Positions 21,221 to 31,783 of a DNA stretch of 64,000 nucleotides are shown here, piece by piece. The stretch lies in contig NC_087067.1 of assembly GCF_963678635.1 (NCBI RefSeq), positions 55,426,456 to 55,490,455 on the forward strand, in the 5' to 3' direction. How positions within the stretch are numbered: the first letter of the stretch is position 1; each line of letters opens with the position of its first letter. The notes beneath the pieces are model-generated. The model was not told where the DNA came from. It made no database searches and was given only the letters and a program-made list of their open reading frames with translations. This stretch comes from Symsagittifera roscoffensis. Taxonomy: Eukaryota > Xenacoelomorpha > Acoela > Convolutidae. A program made the translations under genes and the position numbers.

Positions 21221-22777
21221 ATGTCCAAATCAGTCATCTGCAAGAGTTTGGTTGAGGCGGATGCTCAAGTCGCTTCAGAAGAGCTCTGCGCGTTTGAACG
21301 GAAGCCAGAGCGTATGATGCACCTGGAGGCTGGCGAGGTAGAAGAACTGCAGGCGGAACCACATTTCAAGAAGGCGAGGCAGGACATGGCATGTTTGTAC
21401 AGGGATGCGCGGAAGAAGAACCTGAAGTTAAAAGAGGACAAATACGGAGGATTTGGTCTGTTCAACCAGACGGGCAGGAAGATCAAGCCCAGACTGCAAC
21501 CTCTGGACGATCCTGTGGGCGTGCAGAAAGAGATCCCGTCTGAGTTGCTGGGACAGATCTCCGATTTGTCTGTCATCGTGGGCTCCAGTGTGCAGAAGAA
21601 GGAACATGTCCTGCTCGGACCATTAAGGTATGTGAACCACTCGTGCTCCCCCAACACAGTGTACTTCACTGGCTGCACACACTACCGAGTGACCAAGCAC
21701 TCAATTGTGCGGCTGCAAGTGGTCCAGTGCATCGAGCAGGGGGAGGAGATCACGGTGGATTACGGGCAGCCGTTTTTCCGAGATGGCGGCTTGAAGTGCC
21801 AGTGCCCACATGTAGAGAAGCACCCCCAGGAACCAGAGGAGGGAGAGGGAGAGTGTCCCAGTCGAGAGCGAGGAGGCCACGAAGAGGACCAGTCGACAGA
21901 GCAAGAGGAGTTAGTGGTCACTGCGAGTAAGCAGCCGAAGCAACCCCAGGAACCAGAGGAGGGAGAGGGAGAGTGTCCCAGTCGAGAGCGAGGAGGCCAC
22001 GAAGAGGACCAGTCGACAGAGCAAGAGGAGTTAGTGGTCACCGCGAGTAAGCAGCCGAAGCACCCCCAGGAACCAGAGGAGGGAGAGGGAGAGTGTCCCA
22101 GTCGAGAGCGAGGAGGCCACGAAGAGGACCAGTCGACAGAGCAAGAGGAGTTAGTGGCCACCGCGAGTAAGCAGCCGAAGCACCCCCAGGAACCAGAGGA
22201 GGGAGAGGGAGAGTGTCCCAGTCGAGAGCGAGGAGGCCACGAAGAGGACCAGTCGACAGAGCAAGAGGAGTTAGTGGCCACCGCGAGTAAGCAGCCGAAG
22301 CAACCGGATGTGAGCGCCACGGTCAAGGCAGCTGCTGAGCTGATCCGGCGGACCCTGTGGTACCCGAATCATCAGTCAAAGGAGGGGGAGGCTGAAGAGA
22401 GTGAAGAGGCTGCTTTGATTGCTGAAATCTGTTTGAGTGTTCTTGAACAGGTGAAGGCGGTCGATACAGTCGAGGATCTCTCAGTGAAGATAAGTATCAT
22501 CGGTGACAAAATGGTTAGAGTTCAAGTGTCTGTATATGCCATCAGGGAATTCGAACTGACTCTTGAATGGGACGTCTCCGAGCAATCCATGAATGCCTGC
22601 ATCAATTCCCAGCCAGTGCGCTGGAAGCGTAAGAGTTCTGAATCCAGCTGGCGGGCCAAATGTCAAGTGAGCGAGGATCTTGTGCTGAAGACGACTGAGG
22701 GTTCTTCCCGTCCAGTAGACGCCCTCACTCAGTTGCTGGTTCGCTTTGCGCTCCACGCGGATTGTTTCATACCCTGA
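21221..22777 (+). CDS. SET-domain protein with four 40-residue acidic repeats
   Basis: An uninterrupted 518-residue reading frame. Residues about 65-200 form a compact SET domain: a YGGFGLF strand near residue 80, YVNHSCSPNT with the NHSC cofactor-binding motif at 139-142, GEEITVDYG with the Tyr at 181, then a Cys-x-Cys tail like a post-SET start. SET proteins transfer methyl groups from S-adenosylmethionine to lysines, commonly of histones. The FF-x4-Gly after the Tyr and the short domain recall KMT5-type enzymes, but I cannot place it in a subfamily. Residues 201-360 are four near-identical acidic repeats rich in Glu and Ser. Residues 361-518 form a folded-looking C-terminus that I do not recognise. 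The ATG immediately follows TACTTTTCAG, so a 5' exon or a trans-spliced leader may precede it. GC-rich like the GLDC exons and unlike its surroundings. A retrocopy or an expanded-family member are both possible. Confidence 0.88.
   Translation: MSKSVICKSLVEADAQVASEELCAFERKPERMMHLEAGEVEELQAEPHFKKARQDMACLYRDARKKNLKLKEDKYGGFGLFNQTGRKIKPRLQPLDDPVGVQKEIPSELLGQISDLSVIVGSSVQKKEHVLLGPLRYVNHSCSPNTVYFTGCTHYRVTKHSIVRLQVVQCIEQGEEITVDYGQPFFRDGGLKCQCPHVEKHPQEPEEGEGECPSRERGGHEEDQSTEQEELVVTASKQPKQPQEPEEGEGECPSRERGGHEEDQSTEQEELVVTASKQPKHPQEPEEGEGECPSRERGGHEEDQSTEQEELVATASKQPKHPQEPEEGEGECPSRERGGHEEDQSTEQEELVATASKQPKQPDVSATVKAAAELIRRTLWYPNHQSKEGEAEESEEAALIAEICLSVLEQVKAVDTVEDLSVKISIIGDKMVRVQVSVYAIREFELTLEWDVSEQSMNACINSQPVRWKRKSSESSWRAKCQVSEDLVLKTTEGSSRPVDALTQLLVRFALHADCFIP
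21821..22300 (+). repeat. coding minisatellite, four copies of 120 bp
   Basis: Four head-to-tail units of exactly 120 bp begin CACCCCCAGGAACCAGAGGA or CAACCCCAGG. They differ at only a few bases (for example GTGGTCACT, GTGGTCACC, GTGGCCACC). The unit length is a multiple of three, so copy changes keep the frame. Each encodes 40 residues from PQEPEEGEGECPSRERGGHE to the lysine of SKQPK. Confidence 0.97.
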
Positions 22778-24290
22778 TCACAGTCCAGTGACCGAATCAG
22801 CAGCACCTGCAAATAAGTAGATCATTAAAACGGTAAGTTAAGTCGAAAGCGAAGTTGGACGAAATGGAATGTTGTTTTAGTGTCCATCTCCAGACTTTTT
22901 AAACTACACTAATCGGCTTCTATCCTAATAGTGGGCTAATTTTTCTGAGGTTGGGTTTATTGTTCTCACTGTTCATGGAAATATTTCGATTGTATTTATT
23001 TTAACCAGTTTTTTTTTTGTATTTTTATATCGTAACTAAAATCCATAGCCTGCGAGAGGAAGAATAGGTTGTCTATTTTCTTGTCAATTTGAGATAACGT
23101 AATATGCGCTAAAGAGCAGTTTAAAAGGTAAATAAATATTTGTTCTTTTAACGAGTCTTATATAGGTCGTGATTATTTTTTTAGCGTTTTTTCTCAGCTA
23201 AAGTCCTAAATTTGTTTATGCTCAAGTTTTCTTTTCGAGGTTTAAATTTTGATAACAACTGAAGTGTAAAAGCAACGAAAAACGTGATCAACTTCTTGTT
23301 TCGAAAGTGGAATTTAATTTTTCCAGTTTTCCCAGCAAAATAAAAGGATCAAGTTAAGTTAACATAACATCCTCTCCCCCCCCCCCCCCCCCCCAATAGA
23401 CCAAGTTAAGATCCTCCACCCCCAGCGTTCAATTTGAATTAATTTTGCTTAGCGCTGCGTGTAAAACGCTCTATTCTGATTGGATGAAAAATCGAACTCA
23501 GAATCAAGTTAACATCCTCCCGCATCGTTAACATCGACTACCTGAAATCAAATGTTAAATTACTAGAGAAACTACTCACGCTAATTATCAAAGAAAAGCC
23601 AAAATGTCTGCAACTGCGAATTAAACAATTATTTTGGCGCCAAAACGTCTAAATTCCAAATTTTCTCTCCCAATATCTTTAAGTGACACTTAAGATTGTA
23701 AACGTTCGTCGTTTAATTTTTGTTTGCCGCACTTAAACGACGAATTTTTATTGCCGCACTTTTTGTTTACCGTTAAAATTTGTTCGTGTTTTCGGCACTG
23801 TTTAACAAAGTTTTCATTTTCGGCACTGTTGAACTAATTTTTTTTCGGCGCTATTGTACTTCCGCACTGTTGTACTGTCCCCGTAACGCGTATCTTTTAT
23901 GCGTGGCGAATTACCCCGCCCAACAAAATTGTTCCAAATTTAATGAGGCTAACTAATTGGTCGTATTAATTTCGTACGACTAAAATTTTCACACTTGATC
24001 TTGGATATTGACCAAAATTTATAGCTTTTCATTATTTTTTCCCCAAAAACTTCGATATGGATTAAAGGGCAATCGGAACATTCAGGCTTTGCTCTGATAT
24101 ACAAACAGTCTTGTTTTTGTTTACTTGCGTTCTGTAGAATTGGTGATTCTACTGTATTACATGCTATAGCAAACAAAGGGTAAAGTTCGAAATAGTTCAA
24201 TCTTCGAAGATATCGTCCCTCCTATTCCAGAAATTTTTTTTTGACAAAATCGGAACTAAGAAAGCTAATGTTATGGAATTCAGAGGAGCG
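22778..24290. other. non-coding downstream of the SET gene
   Basis: ATTAAA at about 22825 may serve as a poly(A) signal, followed by GGTAAGT, which looks like a donor. A C-run of about 19 lies at 23377-23395. CGGCACTGTT-type words recur at 23790-23880. GGGCAATCGGAACATTCAGG at 24068 is a fragment of the foldback family seen at 56690. No coding sequence is supported. Confidence 0.5.
23707..23748. repeat. hairpin with 12-bp arms
   Basis: TTCGTCGTTTAA and TTAAACGACGAA are perfect inverted copies separated by about 18 bases containing TTTGCCGCAC. No neighbouring transcript is evident. Confidence 0.75.
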
Positions 24291-26455
24291 CTACTAGAGA
24301 TGATTTGACCCGGGCATACAAAAAACGGGACCACTCAGACCTTTGGGGGGCAAGTGATAACGGTCCCAGGAAGTGTAAATGGCCCTATCAGAACTCGGAA
24401 ACCAGCGGCGGTGTTGGGCTCATATTTTAGTATGTTGTAGGCCTAGTTGAGGGACGCTTAAGTTCAGAACCCCAGACCCCTAAGACCCCCACTTCCGGTT
24501 TTATGGCCAAAGTAAACAAACCCACCCGTAACTTCCGGAAGTAGTTTCTCGGCCTCCAATGATGGCAGGGAGCTGAAACTTAGAGGGATGATAGGTAGTG
24601 GCAAGATACAGCTTGTATTATAGTTTGAATCAAATCCGGCGGTTGGACCGGAAGCTATTAGCACTTGGAAAAACACCCCCTTAGACCGGAAGTAGGCAAT
24701 TTACGCAAACTAATGGGCGAGGGCATACGGATTTTATTGCGGCAATGGACATAAGATACGAACCCCGAAAAAAGACCCCGGGAAAAGTGATAATGGACCT
24801 TAGAAATGGGATAACTTGTGAAGTATTATTGGGATATGAATGAAACTTGGTAGTTAAGACCCCCATTGGATTCTGAACCAAATATGGAAGTTTGACCCGG
24901 GGTGACCTCAAAATGACCTTTGGGCGTTTAGGATCAAATTTGTATAGAAAACCTCGGGATTAACACCGTAAAGTGGCGTATTCCCCAGCACAACCGCTGG
25001 AAATGAGAATGGTCACCTCGCTAAAAATTGGGGGAAAACTTATATACTGGTAACTAGAGCAGAAGCTGATAAAGATATAGCTTTTACATTACAACCTTGG
25101 AGTAGTGGATTTAATTCAAGGTGGACTTGGTAAACATTGGGTTCAGTTTAGCTTGGCGAATGCGCTATTAATAGAATATCAATCAGTGTAAAAGAAAAGT
25201 AGTCCCAGAGCAATCTGATCGTAATAGAACCCTAGCATGAGAGTGAAGTTTCCTAAATAGTATGAATGGACGGGAAATTTGCTTGGCTCTCCGGAGGTGA
25301 CTTTTTGGTTTAATTTGACCCCTAACCGACGAACTACGTTCCCCTGATAGCTAGAAGGTCTGGATTGGAATAAAGTACAGATAGAATTTTAAAATGCCTG
25401 AAATTAGTTAGCTACCCACAAAAAGGGTCTCCCCCTACCCTTGGTAGGTCGAAACGTTAACGGGATAATTAAAATAAAGACCTTGGGAATAAAGACTGAG
25501 TAAACATAGCATGGTTTGGAGGTTGAGTTGAACTCGAAAGCTGAAGTTGACAGAGTTCAGGAATTGGTTGATTGGAATCGTATGACATTTGTTTGCTTGG
25601 TCAAATTGTGACAGCTACCGTATACCGGGTATCTAATAAGCGTGAAAAGATTGATAAAAGAAATCGAAGTTGGCACGTGGCAGAGTTGACAGGGGGAGGG
25701 ATATAGCCTTAAACATGTGCAAACAGGTGATTTAGGCGGATGTCAGGACTGATAGGGAATGGCGTGACTTAAGTAAAACTAAGTGTAAAGAAAGATAAGG
25801 AATTGGAGGGTACCGGAGAGCCTTTGAGAGTCAGAACAGTTGTGCGCTACCATTGAGAGTAGTTGGTTCTCGTCTGAGAGGAATTATTGCGAGCAAATTG
25901 AATAGTTGGTTCTCAGTCAGTTAGAGAACGAGTTGGAAGACTTGTTAATGTGAATGTAGATTAGTTAGTGAATGCTAGTTAGGCTATCTAGAGGATAGCG
26001 GAATCGTTGTTGGACGATTGTTATTGAAATAAGTTCTCGAGGAGGACGTTAGTTTGTAGTGAGGTGTTAATTGAACTGCAGGACGCAGTTGGCTTAAATA
26101 ATAGTAATCGCGAACCCCTTTCTTTAATTGAATGATTAATTTGTATCTCAGCCAATTATAGGCTACTCTGTATTTGGTTATATTCATTTCTTAATTCATT
26201 CTTATTTTGGAATTGTTGTTGCGATCGATTATTGATTGACGGGTGAGATACAGTCGGAGGAGCACGAATCACGGGGCGAGCAGCATAGTACAGTACAGAG
26301 CAGCCAACCACCAAATCAACCCTTTTGGGATTGTGAACAGTACTGGTAATCGGTTGCCCCGCTGACCTCAGTACAAAATGGGAACATATTGCGGCGGTGT
26401 GAAATAGCGAGCAAGTTCGGCCTAGAGATATTGTGAATTCCCCCACGTTTACAGT
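24291..26455 (+). mobile_element. candidate LTR and leader of a Ty3/gypsy-like element
   Basis: Base composition is even here, unlike the AT-rich flanks, and there is no ORF. It runs straight into a Gag start. Just upstream of Gag, ACAG is followed by TGGCGCTATTCTGGATTGTA (26454-26473), placed like a primer-binding site after an LTR ending CA. No second LTR copy was seen in the window, so the LTR limits cannot be set. Confidence 0.35.
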
Positions 26456-26544
26456 GGCGCTATTCTGGATTGTAGCTGCAACGACGATTTGTGTGGGATT
26501 ACGAGGACGAGAAGAACGAACGAACGATCAACGAAACAATTGCG

Positions 26545-26788
26545 ATGGCGATGAAGGATCAAGACAGACAGCTGATTGCAGAGGCTGCAGTGGCAGCGGC
26601 CAATGCTCTCAATCGACAACAGGGAGTGTTCGGATTTGGTACGATACGACCAGATCGGTTTCCCTCGAGCTGCTATCAGAACTGGCGAGACTGGAGGAAA
26701 CACTTTGCCTTGATAGCAGACGCCAATCGATGGGACGATGAGCAGGCCAGGATGGTGCTGCCGACTTGTCTGACAGGCTGGGCATTGT
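26545..26788 (+). pseudogene. N-terminal Gag fragment of a Ty3/gypsy-like retrotransposon
   Basis: About 80 codons from ATGGCGATGAAGGATC. It contains FPSSCYQNWRDWRKHFALIA, then DANRWDDEQARMVLPTCLTG. This is the usual start of many Ty3/gypsy Gag proteins (W..W..HF....ANGWDD......LP..L.G.A). The frame stops at TGA just where the LINE fragment begins. The capsid remainder, zinc knuckle and Pol are absent. Confidence 0.75.
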
Positions 26789-26965
26789 GACATTCTTCTG
26801 CACAATAATTTATTTGAGCTTTATGGAAAAAGAGGATTTGTACAAGAATGGTTTGAAAGTTATTTGACTGACAGATATCAAATTGTTAATACACATGTTA
26901 GTAATTCGAATTGGCTGGCCGTATCTTGTGGCGTGCCTCAAGGATCTGCCATGACCCCTATTTGT
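26789..26965 (+). pseudogene. reverse-transcriptase fragment of a LINE-type element
   Basis: 59 codons in one frame read GKRGFVQEWFESYLTDRYQI and, further on, WLAVSCGVPQGSAMTPIC. The Y-G-x-R-G...W..SYL..R.Q and CGVPQGS blocks are diagnostic of the finger/palm part of non-LTR RTs. The catalytic DD block downstream is missing. It abuts the Gag fragment without a gap, so it is a junction of two dead elements. Confidence 0.85.
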
Positions 26966-26999
26966 TCTTGTGTATGTGATTGATATGTGAGATACCGTC

Positions 27000-27440
27000 A
27001 ATCATCTGAAGTTTACTTGATGGTCATTATACAATGTAGCTTGTAAAAGCCAAGAGTAAAATAAGCGCGCTTTAAATAAAGATAAGTCGATCTTATTAAG
27101 TTTTAAAATCCGGTGCTTTTAGTATCAGTCTTTTCCTAATGAAAATGATATTGGTCCCTCAACCATGCTCTATGTATTGTGTATGTGTGGGTGTGTATGT
27201 TGATTCCAAGCTATCATTCTTGATTCATCTATTGAAGCATAAGTCAAAATTAGGTAGATAAGTCGATTATTCCTAAAATGAGAAGTTTTATTCCCATTGG
27301 AATCCTTATCAAATTTTCTTTTAGTATCATTCAATCTATTATTACACTTGCGACAATTAGACTTCTTTCCCGTAAACAATTTTTATGAGAACTTGCACTT
27401 GCTTCAATATTGAATCTTAATAATTTTCAGGTTCGTTTCC
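27000..27440. other. non-coding, nothing recognised
   Basis: AT-rich and without repeats or coding signals that I can identify. Confidence 0.4.
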
Positions 27441-27444
27441 ACTT

Positions 27445-27512
27445 GGCCTGGAGGTAACGCACTCTAGCCTGGAGGTAACGAAGTTTTGAGGTTCGAGTCC
27501 CCGCAGAACCTT
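27445..27512 (+). repeat. tRNA-like SINE head with duplicated box A
   Basis: GCCTGGAGGTAACG occurs twice 21 bp apart (27446 and 27467), followed by GAGGTTCGAGTCCCCGCAG, a very good T-arm with box B. A T-run follows at 27513, like a Pol III stop. The anticodon arm is missing or collapsed. Confidence 0.6.
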
Positions 27513-27779
27513 GTTTTTTTTCCTTATGTTGGAAATTGGAAATCTTTCCAGTAAAAATTGAATTGTAAGAGTTTCGTTTGTCTGCGCAATTTTTGTTGAC
27601 TTAGGTGCTACATCACGGATTTTTCTTGTGGTGTTAGCAAAAATCATTAATGGCATTTTTTTTCTTGGCATTTTCAGGTAGACTTAAATTTTTAAAAAGT
27701 TTAACATGAAATGAAAGATTCGTCGTTTTTTATAAGAATAGATTTTTTGGAAAAAAAAACAGTTTTTATGAAACTGTAT

Positions 27780-28480
27780 GGATTTGGGGGTTCTTATTGC
27801 ATTTTGTTTTTGAGACGATTTGAGCTTTGAGACGATTTGAAGACTTGGATTTTTAGTTTTTGCGAAAAATTTTAGTTATTCTCAAAACTACTTTTTCGGT
27901 TTTCAAACAACGTATTAATGAAAAGACCGCCCATTGTATTTGCCGCCTTTGAAAGCATGTCTGCAGCTTGTAAAAGTGTGTCTGCATAATTCTCTGGTGA
28001 TTTTTTACATGAACTTTTTTGGGGAAAATTCCTTTGGTGGAATGTTTGACCCTTATTTTCGTTTTCTCCGAAATCACCCTCCCAAATCTAAGATTTAGTT
28101 TTCCAATCAACGGTTTTGTGGGAAGCTCCCCTCTGCGTGACCGGCTCCGCCCAAAGATTTTTTTTACACAAGAGTAGTGGTCGTCGAAAAAGTCAAATTT
28201 TTGATTTTTTTTGACCGTTTTAACTTATTGAGTTTTCTCGAACTTAACTAATCTCCCAAATCTGAGATTTCTGGTTCAAATTAAATAACGGCATTAAGGA
28301 ATTTCCCTGGCATAGATGACAAACCCATTTTTTTACTCAAAAGTTGATGGACCTCGGAAAAATTAATCTTTGGTTTTATTTTCGGTGAAACTTTGACCTT
28401 TCTCGAAGACTACTCTTCCAAATAGTTTCGTATCGTGTGTTGTATCGCAGATGGTTTGAAACTGCGCCTTGCGTCGGTAA
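27780..28480 (+). repeat. degenerate satellite family, locus 2
   Basis: Units contain CCCCTCTGCGTGACCGGCTC (28121), CTTATTGAGTTTTCTCGAAC and CAAATCTGAGATT. They match locus 3 at 41150-42180, where the GCATAAGCGGCTACGCCC block is clearer. Spacing is about 160-180 bp. Confidence 0.6.
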
Positions 28481-29755
28481 AAATATGATCTGTTTGTGTT
28501 TGGCTGGACTTGCTACACAAATTTGTTTCCATTTTTTTTGAAGCAGAAGAAATTAGTCTGAGTGGTTTAATACAAACAAAATCGGAAACACTAGGAATTT
28601 TCTATATACTGACCAAATATTGACAATGCATGAGCTATTTGCTTATCCTCTTGAAATTATTGTTAAGATCTTTAAAAAATGTCTACTCTGAAAGTTTTAA
28701 TTTTTTTTTGTAAATAAGCCAAGATCAATTGAACAAGAGGTTCAGCATAGGCCACTTTCAGCAAAGGTAAGTTAAAGGGAACTTCAATTTCAAGTAGAGG
28801 ATACAAGTTGACAATCTATTTAGCAAAAATCGTAGTTTTCTTGAAGTTTTGTTGAGATTGAAATAGGATGCGATCAGTTGCTTCGCGAACTAAATAAAAG
28901 ACACATATAGTCTTGAAAGTCTTGTTAGTGCGTACTATTTTTCTTCTTGAGGTGGCTAATACTTTCGTTTCAATAATGAATAAAAGGTAGTTTTTTGTAA
29001 GTTTGTTGTATGCCTTGACAAGTAAATTAAGTATTGTTTTTATAATCATGAAAATTTGAAGGTTCGTTTTAATGCTACCCTGCTGAAAAAATAGTTTGCA
29101 TTTCTCTCAATTTGTTATGATTATTAGAAAATTATATATTTCAAAATCTTTAAATTTGCTGAAATTAATTTTTTTATCTTGTTCATTGTTTTTTTTCTGA
29201 AATGCATGCTCATGGTCGGAAAATTTGCTCGAAGTAAGCAATGAGGGGATGCGCTCTGGAAGCTTGCAGCTTAAAAGAAATGAAATGGAAAAAATTGCAA
29301 AAATGCATTTTTTGTGTTTTTTTTGTTCTTATTCTCATGAGGGTACAGAGTATCTATCGAATTGTAGATTTTCCCTAGACACGCAGCTTTCATTGTTCAG
29401 AATTCAAAACTTCGTTTAAATGCTTTGTTATTAAATCCATTATTTTTTTTAATTTTATTTTTCAGTAATTCTGAAGCATTATTGTATTTAGAGGAATATA
29501 TTCTTCTAATAATAATGATAGAACTTCTTTCAAAGAAACTCTCAATTTGTAGAGCCAATGAAAACTAAGCGCAGCCTTATTTAAGTATCTGATAGACCTG
29601 TAGCATCATATCAGGTCAATCTTTTTGAGTTTCTTTCAACTCATGTTTTTTTTTGCATGTGTTAATTTTGTGTTCTTTTTCTCAACCATCTCGACTTAAT
29701 TTGATTTTCCTTTGCGTTTTACTTTCGTCCTTTTCCCCTAATTTATGAACTTACA
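28481..29755. other. AT-rich non-coding stretch before the 29.8-kb gene
   Basis: Short ORFs on both strands (for example 28816-29049 and 29225-29419) have low-complexity content and no family features. Nothing else is seen. Confidence 0.5.
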
Positions 29756-29775
29756 AGAGTTTTTGTCCGGTTGAA

Positions 29776-29857
29776 ATGACGAAAGTTAGTGTAGTAACTT
29801 CGGTTACCGTGATAATTTCTGACCTGTTTTTATCTTCACACTCAAGGGCTGTGAAGG
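29776..29857 (+). CDS. 29.8-kb gene, exon 1 (or start of an internal exon)
   Basis: ATG followed by 27 codons and one base; donor AAGG|GTAAAT. The phase fits the next exon (G|TT, Val). An in-frame extension to 29759 after TTACAAG is possible, in which case this ATG is internal. Confidence 0.5.
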
Positions 29858-31736
29858 GTAAATTTCTCAATAATGGGTGGGTATATGCATATTTTAATAA
29901 TTTACGCTTCTTAATAAGATGTCAGAAGTTCTTTCCTTGTTTTAAGTTTCTGCCGATGTACTCGAGAAGAATGCTTGTTTTGTGCCAAGCCAAGAAGACG
30001 TGACTCGGGTGTTGCAGCACATCTTGGATGCAATTAATCGACATAACTTGGCACCTGGACAATCAGGAAGCGCATCGTCTGCCGTAGTTGCGGAATGCGA
30101 ACAGCAAATGTTTCTCAGTTTGATAAAGTTGTCAACGCATGAAGGGTTTTGCTTGCCGTTCAAACCTCAGAATTCATCGTCGGTGTCAGCCCAGGGTTAG
30201 TTATACTGTTCACGTGCTTTGATCAGAAGTTGAAGAGATGATGACGCAACATAAATGTTTAACGATCTGTAACGATAACGTCAGGGTCGATAAACACAAG
30301 AAGTTCAAGTTCGGCCAGTATCCATGTCCTGTTTTTCGTGGAGGACTCCACTGGTTCTTAATCAAATCAAAAAGATGCGAGATATTTTATTTCAAGCCAT
30401 GGTAACAAGGTTAAGTGTTGATGTTAAAGGCTGCTTAACATAATAATTTCATTCATGTATTTAGACCCTACAGTGTCATCACTTATGGATACAGAAGAGA
30501 AATACAATGCTGTTTTGTGGCAGCAAATCTGCAAAAAGTTCGAATCTTCATTCATCAGTTTCTTACAAACGTTGCCAGTTGCGAACAGCTCACCTATCAA
30601 AAACCAGCTTCAGAAACGACACTTCCTACTAGAAGCGCTATGTACCCTTCTTCCTGTGAATCATGTTTGGTCAAAATATTGCGCAATCCGAATGCAAGAC
30701 CTGCATAAGCTGACGTCACAGGTTTTGCATTTTCAACTTGGTCCACGAAGTAAAGTGAACTTGACCAACTTGAATGACGAAGATCAAATAGGCAGTCCAC
30801 GTTTTGCTGCTGGGCTGCAGGGAAGTGTCGGAACTGCAGGTCATGAAATGCAGATGACCAATTTCAACCAGTTTGTCAAACTACTGCCTACGTTTTACAA
30901 CAAAGTTAAAGTAAGTGGAATCATTCGGAAAGTAAACACTAAAACCTCATTAAACACGCAGATTTCCGTTAATGGAGATCAAACTACTGACAATTAGTTT
31001 CAAGTGTTCTCAGCAAAGCTGTTTTTAGCTGATGGTGGAGGAAGACGAGTTTGTTGTTCTGAGTGATATCTTCGGATCCAAAGTGTCTGTCAGCGAGGTG
31101 TATGCACAAATATATCTGCCCTTCATCGAAACTCTTCTCAGCAAAATCTCAGAGCGAGTCCAATCCAATTTGCTCCAGCAGCAGTGCCAGAAACAGGTGA
31201 ATGTGGAAAATATTGCGAGTTTGGATGAAAAGAAGAGGTCTTCATCCAAGCAGCGAAAAAGCGCAACTGCAATTGTGGGTGCCAAAAGAAAGGACGAAGA
31301 TGAGTCTGCGTCAAACAGGTGTGTTTTGTGAACCAGTCAACATGCAGCCTTATTCATTAAGAACATGCCGACCTGCGGAAAATACGAAAAATGTAAAAGA
31401 GTCGGAGGATAATCAGAAAAGAAGTTATCATAAAAGTGAATGTCAGGCCTAAAGTTTCTTGGAATGCGTATGTAAAACGACTTTTCTTTTTTGTTTTTGT
31501 TTCTGCTCACAGGATTATAAATAGAAAGTTTTTTGCTGTTAGATCAAATGTTGTAAGTTACTTTTTGGACGTTTGTTTTGTTGACTGTGTCCCATTTCAG
31601 ATCTCAGCAAACGCAAACTCAGAGTGCATTTAGTGAGTTCACTAGCTTCATGGATACTTTGCCATTGAATGAAGATCAATTGCAGACTGTCAACGTACCA
31701 ACCTTAACTATCGAAGAGCTGAAGCAAATAGGCGAA
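29776..31736 (+). CDS. unrecognised protein, five exons joined in frame
   Basis: I do not recognise this gene. Exons 29776-29857, 29947-30195, 30465-30910, 31029-31318 and 31601-31736 have GT-AG borders and matching phases, and join into 401 codons without a stop. Introns are 89-282 bp, much shorter than in GLDC. The product starts MTKVSVVTSVTVIISDLF and continues VTRVLQHILDAINRHNLAPG. It has a long helical middle (EEKYNAVLWQQICKKFESSF, EALCTLLPVNHVW, YAQIYLPFIETLLSKISERV) and a Lys/Ser-rich stretch (KKRSSSKQRKSATA) that could be a nuclear signal or a linker. There is no signal peptide, catalytic motif or repeat. Leu-rich helices suggest a scaffold protein. The true start may lie further upstream, because the frame is also open back to an AG at 29757-29758. 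The last exon has donor GAA|GTAATC, so the gene continues to the right. Confidence 0.72.
29947..30195 (+). CDS. 29.8-kb gene, exon 2
   Basis: The acceptor is TTGTTTTAAG and the donor is CAGG|GTTAGT. It encodes SADVLEKNACFVPSQEDVTR and a helical segment ending VSAQG. The next exon completes the split codon as Asp. Confidence 0.7.
30465..30910 (+). CDS. 29.8-kb gene, exon 3
   Basis: The acceptor is ATGTATTTAG and the donor is TTAAA|GTAAGT, a strong site. It is the longest exon, 148 whole codons after two completing bases, and ends FVKLLPTFYNKVK. Confidence 0.8.
31029..31318 (+). CDS. 29.8-kb gene, exon 4
   Basis: The acceptor is GTTTTTAG and the donor is AACAG|GTGTGT. It starts LMVEEDEFVVLSDIFGSKVS and ends with a Lys/Ser/Glu-rich tail. 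AG joins A of the next exon as Arg. Confidence 0.75.
31601..31736 (+). CDS. 29.8-kb gene, exon 5
   Basis: The acceptor is CCCATTTCAG and the donor is GGCGAA|GTAATC. It reads SQQTQTQSAFSEFTSFMDTL and ends TIEELKQIGE. It ends at a codon boundary. Confidence 0.7.
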
Positions 31737-31783
31737 GTAATCAAGCTATCAGTTTGTGTTGGCTTTTGCCGTACTATCATATA

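Noticed and set aside
21821-22300. CRISPR-like array
   Set aside because: Regular repeats, but there are no unique spacers and the units are coding in a eukaryotic gene.
21760-22326. 188-codon minus-strand ORF over the SET gene repeats
   Set aside because: It is the shadow of the 120-bp repeat, open only because the unit length is a multiple of three and lacks stops in this frame.
23377-23395. Functional meaning of long C- or G-runs (also 15419, 39840, 40140, 57167, 62741, 63250)
   Set aside because: Homopolymer runs are common here and their length is prone to sequencing error; no conserved context.
26433-26805. 102- and 118-codon ORFs overlapping the Gag fragment
   Set aside because: They are other-frame shadows; only the 26545-26788 frame has Gag features.
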